The notes: generated by a model not told the origin, from the sequence alone. A stretch of DNA of 64,000 bases from Pestalotiopsis fici W106-1 (GCF_000516985.1 NW_006917096.1:2341606-2405605); one strand, 5' to 3'; positions 9,912-21,743 are shown, numbered from the stretch's first letter. Translations and numbers: made by a program.

Positions 9912-10619
9912 ATGTCAGACGCCGAGGCAGCAGGATCGCGGACACGACCCCCGCGCGACTCTCCACCACCACAGCAGCAGCAGCACAGGCGAAGTCGCAG
10001 TCGTTCGCCGCGGAGGCACGAGGACAGAGATCGCAGTGACAGGAGGGAGGATAGGCCGCGGCCCAAGAAGAAGAACTTTGGAGGTTTCGCGTACAAGGAC
10101 AAGCGCCGCGACGACCAGGACCGAAGCCGGGACGACAGAGACGACGACCGCCGCGGCGGCGGAGGCGGTGGCTCCTTTAGAGGGTACCGGGATCGATCGA
10201 GGTCGCCACGGCGCCGACCTAGAGACGATAATGACGATCGTCGTCGGGATGGTGGTAGAGGTGGCAGCAACTACAGAGATGGCGGTCGAAGAGAGGGTGG
10301 CGGCGGCGGCTCGAGACGTGACAGGGAGGACACGTCAAAGCCGCCCAAGCGAGCAGCGCCCAAGCAAACGGTGCCCGTCGAGGGCTTCATTGTCGTCTAC
10401 GTCAATGACAGACTGGGAACTAAAGAGGCGATCCCGTGTCTACCCTCTGATACGGTCGGCCAGTTCAAGATCCTCGTTGCCTCGCGTATTGGCCGCAAGC
10501 CCGAGGAGATCAAGCTGCAGAAGCAGGGCGAGCGCCCTCTCAAGGATATGATCACGCTTGCCGACTACGAGATCTCGAATGGCAGGCAGCTGGACCTTGA
10601 GGTTGGAACCAACGATTAA
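9912..10619 (+). CDS. Arg/Ser-rich protein with C-terminal Hub1/UBL5 ubiquitin-like domain
   Basis: Single exon, 235 residues. Residues 1-155 are an RS/RD/RGG-like low-complexity region (QHRRSRSRSPRRHEDRDRSD, later GGGGGGSFRGYRDRSRSPRR), a type common in splicing factors. Residues about 158-232 form a ubiquitin-like fold closest to Hub1/UBL5: VVYVNDRLGTKEAIPC matches the Hub1 signature V-x-x-N-D-R-L-G-x-K, and LADYEISNGRQLDLEV matches D-Y-E-I-x-D-G-x-x-L-E-L. Hub1 binds the spliceosome (Snu66) non-covalently and affects 5' splice site choice. The usual free Hub1 is ~73 residues and ends in a Tyr pair; here the domain ends LEVGTND, with no di-Tyr and no Gly-Gly, so conjugation is not expected. 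The fusion suggests a nuclear role in mRNA splicing. Confidence 0.8.
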   Translation: MSDAEAAGSRTRPPRDSPPPQQQQHRRSRSRSPRRHEDRDRSDRREDRPRPKKKNFGGFAYKDKRRDDQDRSRDDRDDDRRGGGGGGSFRGYRDRSRSPRRRPRDDNDDRRRDGGRGGSNYRDGGRREGGGGGSRRDREDTSKPPKRAAPKQTVPVEGFIVVYVNDRLGTKEAIPCLPSDTVGQFKILVASRIGRKPEEIKLQKQGERPLKDMITLADYEISNGRQLDLEVGTND

Positions 10620-11447
10620 AATACTCAGGATGACTTTCAGTTCCGAATATCATGACGCTCAAACAGTTGCGAGACTCTCTACGCGAGACCCCTGGCCACG
10701 TCTCAATGAATCCAAGTTGCCCGTATGTCATGTCGCAACTTGGATCATATTGTGCGCAGATCGACTGACTGCTCTAGGTCTTTTACATTGCGCCAAGTGA
10801 TGAAACATAGAGCCAATATCGTTGGTGATCAGTGACTGGAAGCAGGTACTGAGAGCACCACTCGGAAACACAAATAAGGACATTACTCAGTGTTGTATCA
10901 AGAGTCGACATGCGTGCCGTGTTGTATACTCAACAGACCACTCAGGGCGCGCTGTGATGGTTGCAACCCGATACCATCTAGAGCATCATTTGCTGCTAAT
11001 GGCATCGTCCTAGAATACTCTGAGCTAGAGTGCTTGTGCAGATGCACCTGCATATGATGAATTTAGTGCGTCAACCTGCTATGAGGCGAGCCTACAGTAT
11101 ACTACAGGACGTTTTTGCATGCGTACATCTTTGCCGTTGTCAAAAAATAGAGCCATATTCTCATTGATGACAGACCCGCTGAGGGCCCAAACCATATCGT
11201 TTCGTGTATCTGCAACACTGTTTTCATGCACAATGTTTCCATCTCTGCCAAGGGTATCATACTACCATCCACCATCATCGCCTTTAACTGATGTGGTCAT
11301 CTAAAAACGCCAAACTAGATGCAGTCAAGCTGCATTACCTCTAACAAAAGCTTCTTAGCAAGGTGAGGGTTCTCTGTCACTTGATGCTCATTATAACTCC
11401 ATTCATGGAACCATCGCACGCCTCGCCGCCGTTTGCCGGCATTAACT
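10620..11447. other. Convergent intergenic region
   Basis: 828 bp between converging genes (SR-Hub1 and DUF7918). No gene, RNA or repeat recognised. Confidence 0.5.
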
Positions 11448-12610
11448 TCACTCATCGTCATCGCTCAGATCGATAACTTCGACTCTCCGACCAGATTCCA
11501 AGCGAGTCATCTTGCCCTTTCGTTGTTTCTTCGGGGCGGTACTGCCGGTCAGATCGTAGACCTCACCAAGCTCTCGCTTGATGGGTCGACTACTTTCGTT
11601 CTTGACTGCCGAGTCCTGCCCAGTGTTAGTACCATCGCAGGTCTGCCTTGCATGTTCATACCTGTAGCTGGTTGAAACGTTCTCTTGCCAAACGGCGCAA
11701 TTCAGCGTCAGATAGTGCGTTGAAAGTTGGCGGAGACGGTGTAGGTGATCGAGGAATGATCATCTCCCGCTTCAACGCATCTGTCCGAATACTTAAGTAC
11801 GTCAATCGTAATACTCGAAACGTTTCGAAGACATACCTCGCGATCTATAGAGAAATCGGAATCTGGCGATGGGCTGCTTATTATCTTCAGGAAGATGACG
11901 AAAGTCAACCCAGTACGGTTTGGTGATTTGCTCCTTCGAACGAAGACTAATTAGCAGTAAGCATGCTGATCACAAGCAGGTAAGACCACCATGTTGCTTT
12001 ACGTGGTTCCATGTGAGATTGCCTTTCCCTTTAGAGACTTCTCTGCAAACTCGAACCTATCGCGTTTGGGAGATCGTTCTGCCTGGTGTGCAATAGCACC
12101 ATGTTCAGTTCCCCGGTACAGCTTGACGTCGATAAGTCCCAAGTTCTTGGTAGCCTTCATGTCTTTCTCGACGCGTTCCTTCTTTGCATCATCAACTGTC
12201 TATGGTTTAGCGACACTGACCAAGGAGTGAGTCCATCGCAATTTTGACTGACTTGTCTGGATAGAGGCGAATTGAAGTTTACTGAGCTCTCCCTCACCGG
12301 CATTGTTGATAGATTGGTGTCCTCGAATCAAGATGTCTCTAGCTTCTTTTACGACCCTGGCCCCGATCCAACATCCATCAACGTAGCACTCACAGCTAAG
12401 ACAATGTTTAGCCTTGCCATGTCTCCAGTCATAGTGATTGTTGATGTTCAAGTTGACTGCAAAGAAGGCGTCATCGATGGATTCAATGTACTTGGTGATG
12501 GTGGGGTAGTCCTTGTCCTCGTCGCCTGCTTCGGGTGCATCGTACTCCTTCACATCCACGCCATTGATTTGTACGGTGACCTCCATGCCAGGGACGTCTT
12601 CGTGAATCAT
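11448..12610 (-). CDS. DUF7918 family protein with C-terminal SIM-like motif
   Basis: Five exons on the minus strand: 12610..12253, 12195..12003, 11946..11837, 11780..11662, 11615..11448, giving 315 residues; introns are 46-57 bp with usual GT-AG ends. The N-terminus (MIHEDVPGMEVTVQINGVDV) and YIESIDDAFFAVNLNINNHY, then FASIQTIDD, LGLIDVKLYR, FAEKSLKGKAISHGT and IARFRFLYRSRDALKREMII, match the fungal DUF7918 family, a mostly beta fold of unknown function common in Pezizomycotina and Agaricomycetes. The last exon adds a basic stretch (APKKQRKGK), probably a nuclear signal, and ends VEVIDLSDDDE. That is a classic SUMO-interacting motif (hydrophobic core followed by acidic residues). A second, weaker one is EVYDLTGS. 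I infer a nuclear protein linked to SUMO-modified partners. The first in-frame ATG before the conserved segment was chosen as start. Confidence 0.8.
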
Positions 12611-14278
12611 GGTGAGATCAGTGGTCCGGTAGTTCGTTACAGCGCCGCGCAACCTACTGCGCGGGTACTGATGACAGGTATGGAGTGGTGTTCAGCCTCA
12701 CTTGTATGAAACCCGAGCGAGTGCGCGACGAATGTCGAGATCAGAGAACGGGTTCCAGAAAGGGTGTTTCAGAAGGAATTGGGGTAATCGGCAGAGAAAT
12801 CCTCAGATGAAGGCCGACCGAAGTCTCTGCTCCCTGGGGGTTGCGGTGCACGAGTGTTGCCTTGCTTTTCAGAACAACTTCGAGGGAAGAAAAGCAAAGT
12901 GAAGGTCGAGGCAGAATCGGTGGGTACTCCCAAGACTTCTTGTGGAAAATCTGGTGGGGCGTGGGAAGGTTTGAGGCAGGCTCGACCTATTTTTAAGTTG
13001 GAATAATCGCTCCTGCCTTGCCCAAATTTGTATGGATTATTCCAGTTTGTTTGGCAAATGAAGACCAAACTCAATGATTTGGTACAGATGCACGGTAAAT
13101 GGTGTAAGAATTGTAGTTTGAGATGGCCGTTATAAGTACAATGTGTAAGCCACCCGGCTTAGACTATAGAAATAGGTTGGGGACTCTGTGGTTTGGTTTG
13201 GGGGCAGACAGCACATAACTAACCTACATTACTTGGGCACAGTCCGGCCGTCGATTTGGGCTAAATTTAGAGACACAGTGCTGCACTCAATGCTACATTA
13301 CCTTACTGACCACACAATCTTTGTTTCCGAGCAGCATCAAGTCAGGTAATATGGGCTTCAATCTGATCCGGCAAGAGCGAGGGTCAACGACATTTACATG
13401 GACATAGTCGCGAAGGGGGACGATCAGCAACAATGGTGATGATTCTGCCATGCAAGCACCGACCTGAAATAGACATACTGACACGATTCCTCAATGGTTC
13501 CCCTGTTCTCTCTCTTTTCTCTTTTCTCTTTTCTTCTTGCCCTTGTGATTTGGACGGCGCCACGCATCCAGAAAGAGCTCCTTGAAAGTCAATGAATTCA
13601 TCGTTCACATGTGCACTTGAGTTCTCGTTGTTTCACTAGATCTTCCCTATGAATTACTATTCGGCGGTATAAATCGTTTTCGGCTACATATGCTTTATAC
13701 TGGCGATAGCTACTCGTTGACGGCCGAGACCGATATACAATCATCCACATTCCCTACCGTCATGAGTCTGTATCGGCCCGTGTCGTCTTGTCCATAGTTA
13801 TGAATCCAAAATGTCCCCATACTTGGTCATCATAGATCTCTTCTAGCTACCTTCATTTTCATCAGTTATTGGGCCAAGCTGTCCAAGCACTGAGCAATGA
13901 ATGTGGAAGGGCTTAGTGAGGTCCGGCAGTCAGATTCCACGAGCCGGTGGTTTTCAAATGATGAAACTCTCCAAAGTGAGAGATATGCGACTTGACAACA
14001 ATGATGACTTGCTTCTCCATCATAAAAAGGTAGGCTATATTCCGGTGGATAGGAGAATGAAAGCAAGGGCTGCTCGCTATCATGTGTGAAGAAAAGGTCA
14101 TCGCCCGTGCATGGATCCTGTCGTTTAATGGAGACACTTGGCCTTGTTCTGAGCAGTATGACTTTTGAGAGCATGGTAACTGAGGGTGATGAATTTGCAG
14201 AGCACTGCATTCAGAAATATCATGGCAAACTCGTATGCACTAAACTCGAGTTGTTTCTGGGGGTATCTTGTCGTCTCT
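12611..14278. other. Intergenic region, promoter of the DUF7918 gene
   Basis: About 1.7 kb between two minus-strand genes. A pyrimidine stretch (TCTCTCTTTTCTCTTTTCTC) lies near 13507. No coding sequence supported. Confidence 0.45.
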
Positions 14279-14862
14279 TCATGACGCAATGGGATTCGCA
14301 TGGATAGTGACCTTCTCGATGAAGATCTTTTCTTTCGGCCTGCTCTTCTTGTCCACCTCAACGGCCTCAATCTTGGCCAGCGCTGCAATGCTGTCGTCAC
14401 CCAGGAGCTTTCCAAAGACAGTGTTCAAGCCGTCCAGGTGCGGCGCCTTGTCAAAGGTGATGAAGAACTGCGAGCCATTGGTGCCAGGTCCCTTATTAGC
14501 CATGGAGACGGTGCCGCGTGCGTTGTGCTTCAAGGTCGGCCTAATCTCGTCCTCAAAGGTGCCGCCCCAGATGGACTGCCCGCCCTTGGGGTTCTCGGGC
14601 GTCGGGTTGGCAGGACCGCCCGTCTGCACCATGAAGTTGGGTATCAGCCGGTGGAAAGGTGAGTGGTCATAGTATCCAGAAGCACAAAGGGCCAGAAAGT
14701 TCTATTTCATGTCTTAGCTTTTATTCCTCTCTTGGGTGATGATGACACTTTTCGAGCACTGCCAAGCAAGCGCGTGTACTGTACCTCTGCTGTTTTGGGG
14801 ACACTCTCGCAAAAGACCTCAATCTTCAAATCACCCAGATTGGTATGCAGCGTAACGGACAT
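14279..14862 (-). CDS. Cyclophilin-type peptidyl-prolyl isomerase (PPIL3-like)
   Basis: Two exons on the minus strand, 14862..14785 and 14701..14279, with an 83-bp intron; 166 residues. Starts MSVTLHTNLGDLKIEVFCES, typical of small PPIL1/PPIL3-type cyclophilins, and is close to their usual ~160 residues. Active-site landmarks: FHRLIPNFMVQTGG (catalytic Arg in FHR; FMVQ loop), GTVSMAN, GTNGSQFFITF and HLDGLNTVFG. The Trp that confers strong cyclosporin binding in cyclophilin A (WLDG) is His here (HLDG), as in PPIL3 proteins, so weak drug binding is expected. PPIL3-type proteins are found in catalytically activated spliceosomes of animals; a nuclear splicing role is inferred here. No signal or targeting peptide. 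Confidence 0.92.
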
Positions 14863-17800
14863 GGTGAATGCTAAGCCGCCAAACGGTGCTGATACAGTTT
14901 ATGGACAAAGAGATGGTCCCGGTTCGGGCCTTGGATTGATGGTCTGGGCTGTGGAAGTGAAAGCCGAGTTCTGACTTTTTGGTGGCACCTGTGTCTGGTG
15001 GAGACCCACCAGGATTTGACATTGCGCTGCAACTCAACCATGTGGCCATAATGTACCGAGCAGAGCCTCAAATGGACGGCTTCAGTATCCAAATTTCTTT
15101 CAGCACATGTTCAAGTTCAGTACGACAAACTAATTTATAAAAAATGGAGATCCAGATGTGAGAAGCATTGTGGCTTGATGCAGATCGATACAAGTTGCAG
15201 GTCTTCTGCTGGTGGCTGGCTGGCTGGGTGCAGCAGTTGCTCGAACTTTGTGCAATCAGCCGTTGGTGTGCACTCCTTCAGCTTATTATGCCTGCTAGAG
15301 TAATAACGTAGCTAATCTGGATAACTAGTGTAAAGTCTAGACTATTTGCTATGAGATGTCTTGAAGGAATCATTTATGACAAGGATCCAAATGAATTGCA
15401 TTGGTTTTTACCCTAGGCAGGAGTTGGAACGAATGAGCAACCACTTCCCAGCAATGGCCAGCACTGGCAATTCCATGAGCTCCAAGCTTGTCTAGCTGAC
15501 GAAGCTCAAAGCAATGACGTTATAGCAGCGAGGAGGGAAAGTGGAGGGGTGGGCAATGAATGATTCCATCACCAGACTTTCTCTGCACTGTAGCAGCTCT
15601 CTTGAAGCAATAGACACTGCCGTGACATACGACTTCAAGACCATCAAAGCTTTACACTCATATCAACATTCCCTGTACTGCTTATAACCGTGGCAAGCGT
15701 GGGATAGACGAAAATGTGATGCGCATGGGGTTGTCATCAAAGACCCATTTTCTTCTCTTCAGCATGCAGTGGGCAAATGGCTAACAACCCTGGGCGATTT
15801 GCCCCACCTCTTAGAAATGTGGTTCCCGTCAGCATTTGTGGCCCCCAATCGATAATGGGGTACTACTACCAAGGTCATAGAGGTAACTCAAGGTACATCC
15901 ATGCCCTCAAACCTACCAACATAGCGCAGCAAAGCAAAAGCGAGGGAAATTTTGTGGAAGGACGCAAATAATGGATGCATCGGCCGCACACGCACATATA
16001 CACATGGTGCTGACATGCGAAGGATTTACCAACGTTGCGATGTACGTGGAATATTCGTTCGGAGCTTCCGACTGGACGCCCAACGAACTGGAATGTCCCT
16101 GATTCCCGAAAGTTTGGCACACACTGCAATCATCATCATACAAGACCACGCAGAAAGTACACTAATAATCGCATCCTACCCTACGACGATGCACTGTTCG
16201 ACATAAAATCGATATACAGAGTTCATAGTACATATGTACGAATTGTAGCCCAGTGGGACAGATTTCTCAAGTCACTCGTTAATCGAATAGAGCAGTCCAG
16301 TCATTGTAATCCATGTTTCAGGAACTGCAAGCCTTTTCCCAATATTCCCGTCAATCTACGTCAAAGAACGGCCTTCCAGGAACAGGTGAATCAATGATTC
16401 AAATCTCTGGTCGCAATCAGCAGCAGCAGCAGCATCAAGGTTCAGCTTTGATCGGCGGTGATATTACCGCACACATAAGTACATACATGCAAGCAGTGGG
16501 ATGAATGTATCCAAGGTATTCAATGCAAAGCCAATAATGCGTTCTTTGATCGGAATCTTTCAAAGGGACAAGTAAAAGTTTTTTTTTTTTTCTCTCCCAC
16601 GATTAATCCTCGGTTCCCCTCAAGTTTCGACCGTTCTCGTACTTGACATTGAAACATGATCCGATGAGCAGCATCGGCGAGGAGGAAACAATCGTTGCGT
16701 TGTGCTAGGTACGGTACCTGTAGTGGCATCAGATCAGCATCAGCACCGACGCAACGCTGCCCAGTGCCCCTCCTCAACCGCCAGCCGCACGCACAATTGG
16801 GACCCCAGCCCAGTAAAATACCCATCCTACCTTGCCTATTGCTACTATCGAGGTCGCAAAGAGGCTCATCAGCCTACCTTGACCTTATTAGCACTCCTCT
16901 ACAGAGTACCTTGTCTGCCATCACCTACGCTTGCAGCCGGAGGGTGACGATCCCAGCCGTCTTGCGTTAGTTGATCCCTGCAGTCAACTGCACTTCCCTT
17001 CCCAGCTGTGAGAATTACGCGGTTCCGGCCCTCCATCAGACACTCATCTTTAAGGTAGAGGGACAGGACAGAGAAGAGGAGGATTTTGGAGCAGCAACAG
17101 CAGCACAGAGCCAGAGCAAGAAAAAAAAAAAAACCTATGGACTGAATGTTTGTGTGTACGCGCTTGCAGATTGCGTTGCGTTGCCTTGCATTTACCTTGC
17201 TGGAAACAAACCGTCGAAATTTAGAGTAGCGGAGGGTACGCCGTTCTTAGCTGCATCGGTAGCCTGCGATCCGCTGCCGCTTCGTTGTTTGTCGGTATCT
17301 GCTTTGTTCGTTTTATTGTCATTGTAGTCGGTTATTACCTAGTCGTCCGTGTTGAGGTGGCTGCTGGCTTGGTTGGTGGGCTGGCCCTTTCTTTACCTGA
17401 CTCCTTGCCTGCTACCTACCTGGAGGTGTGATTGCATACCTACTTTGTCTACACTCTGACCGACCTGCCTGTGGTTCTCACTCCGCTTTACCTACCCCAT
17501 CGCTAAAAAGCACCACCTATCACATATCCTTACCTTGACCTTGCTTCTGGGGCTTTGCCTTACCTTGCCTGGGCCCCATCAAAAGAGTCCCCGAGCTCTT
17601 CCAAACAAAGCGAAACAGAGCCGCCAGCCCAACTGCCTGCGCGAGAGAAAATCATCCAAAAGCAGCAGCAGCAACATCGAGGTGCCGCCCAGTGTGGCAG
17701 CAAATAATACAGGCGAACAGCACAACCTGTGCGAAAAACGAACACTGGGTCTGCGACACTCGTTGCCCAAGTCAATCGATCACTGATACTCAGACATTTA

Positions 17801-18146
17801 TTTGTCTGCGACAACTATTTATCGGCGGCGGCGACGACATTCGCATCCACGGACGACGACAGCCCAAAGCTTACTTTGGGAGCAGCGCAACCCCCATCTC
17901 CTAGCAGTGGCGGTTCTGACATGTAATGACCAACTTTCGACGTTGCGCACCTTTTGACGACGACGACGACGACGACTGCAACGACGACAATCTTGGCTAT
18001 ATCCTCTCCTCCGGCGCCGACGCCCTCCGGCTGCCTCAAAAACGGAATACATGCTACAGCATCGGGTTCAGAACAGGGCTCGTCCGTAACAGCCGCTCAC
18101 CCCTCAGTAGTCCTAGACTCTCGGGTCTCCGCAGAGAAAACAAATC
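14863..18146. other. Long region holding the 5' leader of the arrestin-like gene
   Basis: About 3.3 kb. From about 16690 to 17580 the plus strand is rich in short pyrimidine-heavy words such as TACCTTG and CTACCTACC, typical of fungal promoters and leaders. Trinucleotide repeats occur at 16421..16434 (CAG) and 17958..17978 (GAC). A poly-A tract lies near 17120 and a T tract near 16578. Small open frames in the leader could act as uORFs. No conserved protein seen. Confidence 0.45.
17957..17979. repeat. GAC trinucleotide microsatellite in the leader
   Basis: About seven GAC/ACG units in a row about 170 bp upstream of the arrestin-like ATG; a related GGCGGCGGCGACGAC tract lies near 17823. Confidence 0.75.
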
Positions 18147-19627
18147 ATGACAGATAGGATCCCTGCCTCAGTGCGGGTTTCCGGGCCGCCGAATAGCAGC
18201 TTTCTAGTCGGCTATCCAGGTATTTCGGCAACCTTGGTAAGTTTGAGTCGTCTTTCTATAGGCACGAGGCAGCAATTTGTCGTTGCTCATGCACCACCAA
18301 GCGCCTTCCCCTCCTCCCCAACTTTATGAGATGGGACTTTGCGGCGCATGTGGGGGTGCTCAAGGCCAAAGCCAACCAATCCCTTGACGAATTCTCAGGC
18401 CTTGCGTCGTTTCAATACAGAAAACTGACTTCATTTGTGCGAATGTAGCCGAGAATAGAAGGCAAAGTTGAGATTCGGCCGTCGCAGGGCTACTCGGCGC
18501 CAGTGGCCGTATCCCTTGTGCGAATATGTCTCCAGCGAAGAGAAACAATACATCCGGCCGCCAGAAACCTTGCCAAGAAGCATCTGGGCACACCGAGAAG
18601 AGACACGACAGACGTTGTGGGTAAAGAATTATTGCTATTCCGATGTGCATCGGGGAGGGAAGCCGAAAGCGTAATTGCCATGGACTTGCCGTTCGTGTTA
18701 TTCATCCCATTCGGTCGAGGAGGCGAGGAAACCAACAGAAGAATACCGCCGGCATCGTTACAGCTTGCGAGCAGGACGGCTGAGACATACTACGAACTAG
18801 TGGTGACGGTTCAGCAGGGAGCGAGCCAGCAAAACAAGTATGCATTTCCTATACCTCTCCAGAGATATGATACGTTGTCCACCTTTGGAATGTACAACCG
18901 GCCCGAGACGAAGATTGCCACTGCCGACAATATAGTCACACTTGGCATATCATTACCAAGGTGGAGCTACGGGCCCATGGATCCCATTACCGTCTATATC
19001 AAGATTGCGCCAAACCTCGACTGGATGTCCAAGGCTAGGAAGGTCACGATACAAAAAATCACCTTGTCCATTGAGGAGGAGATTACGTACAACCCAGAGG
19101 GCGATGAGCCAACGAAAGAAATAAATAGGCTGCACAAGCATGTCCAACAGGTTGGGACAAAGCTCCCAGAGGCTGGTTATGTCACCAATATGGGCGTCAT
19201 TTTTCCACACAGAGACTTGAGGGATTCGCAGGGTATCGTCAGAAGGGGTCAGCCCGCTTTTCCAAACTACGAAGTCTCATCTTTTACCACAACATCAACC
19301 CTCTATAAGATTGAGTTTTTCCTAAATATCAAGGTATATGCTTTGGCCCGAGATGTGTATCAGCAAGCTGCTAACTCTTGATAGGCCTCCATGACCTCAG
19401 CCAAGGATATTACCTTGCGCCAACCCATCGTGATATGTCCCATGGACCACCAGGCATGCAAAGAAGAAATGGACGCCATTGAGCAGGCCGCCAAGGATGC
19501 TTCTTCGGTAGACCCGCATAATCCCATGCTCCCCGCCAGAAACATTGTTCTAGCAACCGATTACAATGCGCTCAGAACTTTGGGACTATGCATGGTTGGT
19601 GGACAGAAGAAGCCTCTGATCGAGTGA
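18147..19627 (+). CDS. Arrestin-like (alpha-arrestin fold) protein
   Basis: Three exons, 18147..18236, 18449..19333 and 19385..19627, giving 405 residues; introns of 212 bp (donor GTAAGT) and 51 bp. After a short N-terminus (SSFLVGYPGISATL) comes IEGKVEIRPSQGYSAPVAVS, the typical first-strand region of fungal arrestin-like proteins, then LVRICLQRRETIHPAA. The second half has VTIQKITLSIEEEITYNP, SSFTTTSTLYKIEFFLNIK and LRQPIVICPMD, typical C-domain strands. Fungal arrestin-like proteins bind membrane transporters or receptors and recruit Rsp5-type ubiquitin ligases for endocytosis. I see no clear PPxY motif, so any ligase adaptor role is uncertain. The start is the ATG before the first conserved residues; the leader is long, so an upstream exon cannot be excluded. 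Confidence 0.72.
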
Positions 19628-21277
19628 TAGCCCCCCAAGAGGTGGATATTTCGACTACATAACTCAAGCCAAGTACATCAGCAGCACAGCCTCGCCGAGT
19701 ACACACAGTTGGCCTTGAGTGGAACATGTCAAGGAACACTCAAGGTTATCACACAACCTTTGAAGTTGCGCTCGTATGGTTTTATGAGCACAACGCGTCG
19801 AAGCAACTTAATCTCAAGGCACCATCGTTGCGCGTTGGGGCTCATGTGAAGCGGAAGACTGCTTTAATTATGGATATTGGTTTTGCCAACGTCATCGAGG
19901 CGCGAATTCGCCACTGTCTTGAAGTCGAACCGAGGATCCTGTCTTGCCCTAATGGCAATAATGATAATCCTATAGGAAAAGCTCCGCTAGCATGCCGATT
20001 TCTCACGTTGGATAATGACGGAACGATCTGAGATGCCTATAGATCAGGCGTTTTTCTTTTCACGGCATGCATTGGTCATTTATCACGACTATCGGCGTTG
20101 TAAACGAATGTTTGCGGTTCAGCAGCCACGCATTCGGGCGCGCATCTCCCACGCGCCATTATCTCTTGGGAGTTTGGGGCTACTTTATGAGCCTTTTGTG
20201 TTTGGGGGAGTTCATTGTGAACTTGATTACGTCTAGGGTTAAGGAACGCTCCTAGACGATTTTGAATCTTGTAGAGAATGGTTCGGCTGCCATCTGGGTC
20301 AGGTTTGGCCGTTGCCATGAGGATAAATTTGTGCATTACGCGCACGTGTACATATATCTCGCAAACCCACTTGCGGGTCCGCTCCGTGCAGCGGACACGA
20401 AGTCAATGAATAATCATGAGAAATACGAGCTCGTGCTGCGCGTAACATCTGCTGTGCTGCTTGGGTCAAGAGTTGTCTGGCAGTATGCCGGGCTTTTCAA
20501 AGGCGCAATAATTCAGTCCTGCAAACTAGAGCGGGCATACACCGGTATGGATTGCATTGAGAGGTGATCTCATGCGAACTCTTAACTACAGCGAAAGTTC
20601 TTGCAAAACAAGTGTTATCCATTGCTTCGACTAATCCATTCAGTATGGCTACAAATACAGGATACAAGTCTACCTTGACCTTGAGATCTCAATGCTTGTT
20701 TTTGACAAAGATGGATCTGAGAGGCCTCCTATGCATTTGAGTCGACATTCTGGTGCAACATGGTTAATTGAGTTCTCTGGGTGGGCGCCAAGTAATTGGA
20801 GCAAACCACTTGCTTGCCGCAACTGTCCGCCCATAACAATTCCATTGCTACTGCTTTATTTTGTTGAAACGGCTTATACAATATATTGAACTGCAGAGAA
20901 ATTAGTCTTTTGCGAAGTTGCTCTCCCTGCGAAGTATACCATAATTGTACAAGTCAAGACACACGGCAGATATAGGCAATCTTGAGACAACGCAGCCCCA
21001 CCTACTGGGCATTTCCTATTGCCACGAGTCAGTGCTTTATAGACAGTATACTCAAGACAATTCCTCCCGCTGTATTAGTATAACTCCGAATTCCAGCCCT
21101 GGTATTCCTCGACCAAGATGGATAAGTGGAATCCGCCGCGAACCATGCAATCATAGTTCTTGGTGCAGCAAACCTTGCCTTGGCCCCCTCCACAGGCTAG
21201 GTAAGCCCACCACATCAGCCACCGCCCCCTTGTCACCTTCTTAGTTTAAGATAACGCCCCCATCTTCAACAACAACC
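19628..21277. other. Intergenic region between the arrestin-like gene and the tRNA
   Basis: 1.65 kb with no recognised gene; short frames lack codon bias. Nothing further seen. Confidence 0.45.
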
Positions 21278-21387
21278 GGTGAGATGGCCGAGTGGTCTAA
21301 GGCGCTGTGTTTAGGTCTGGTTCGCTTGTTCGAGTCAACTGTTTACCGCAGTCAGTAATGGCGTGGGTTCGAATCCCACTCTCATCA
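21278..21387 (+). tRNA. tRNA-Leu(UAG) with a 30-nt intron
   Basis: Full cloverleaf by eye. Acceptor GGTGAGA pairs with TCTCATC (one G-T), discriminator A73 (as in all Leu tRNAs). D arm GCC...GGC containing AGTGGTCTAA. Anticodon stem CTGTG/CGCAG with loop TT-TAG-G and C38. The 30-nt intron at 21316..21345 follows the base 3' of the anticodon, the canonical site. A long variable arm (TCAGTAATGGC) marks a class II tRNA. T arm GTGGG-TTCGAAT-CCCAC. Internal pol III promoters: A box GGCCGAGTGG near 21286, B box GGTTCGAATCC at 21366..21376. The CCA is not encoded, as usual in eukaryotes. Splicing would need the Sen endonuclease, one subunit of which is encoded 3.4 kb downstream. Confidence 0.93.
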
Positions 21388-21418
21388 GGAAACGACGATC
21401 TCCCGATCGAATTTGGTG

Positions 21419-21432
21419 TTTTCAATTTTTTT
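21419..21432 (+). terminator. RNA polymerase III terminator of the tRNA
   Basis: T4 at 21419..21422 followed by T7 at 21426..21432, 31-45 nt after the tRNA 3' end on the coding strand. Confidence 0.75.
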
Positions 21433-21678
21433 CAATTATTTTTGACCTCAACATGGACATATTGACCAGATGGGCATGTCACTGGCGACTATAGTGCACG
21501 GGCCATTCAGCACGACACCACGTTGATGCGCTCTTCGACTAGCTATGTGCCAGTCGTCTTCTTTTTGTGGTTACGGCACTGTTCCGTGTCTTGATATTGA
21601 TTGAAGCCGACGAGGTTATACTCAGTGTTCTATGATCGCGCTTTCCTTCTTATCCCAGTGTTTCAGTCCCAAGTCCGT

Positions 21679-21743
21679 GGGACCCCGCTAAGCGCGTCCC
21701 CTTCGCTTGGGTCGCCCCACTACAGTTTAGCGGCCCTGGTCCC
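21679..21743. repeat. Nested inverted repeat / stem-loop
   Basis: Outer arms GGGACC-CCGCTAA (21679..21691) and TTAGCGG-(CCCT)-GGTCCC (21727..21743) pair over 13 bp with one 4-nt bulge. Inside, GCG-T-CCC pairs with GGG-T-CGC around the loop CTTCGCTT. The palindrome-like GTACGTAGTACGTAC and a T5 run follow near 21760..21777. No protein frame explains this pairing. It may be a MITE-like end, a small structured RNA or an extruding hairpin. Confidence 0.6.
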
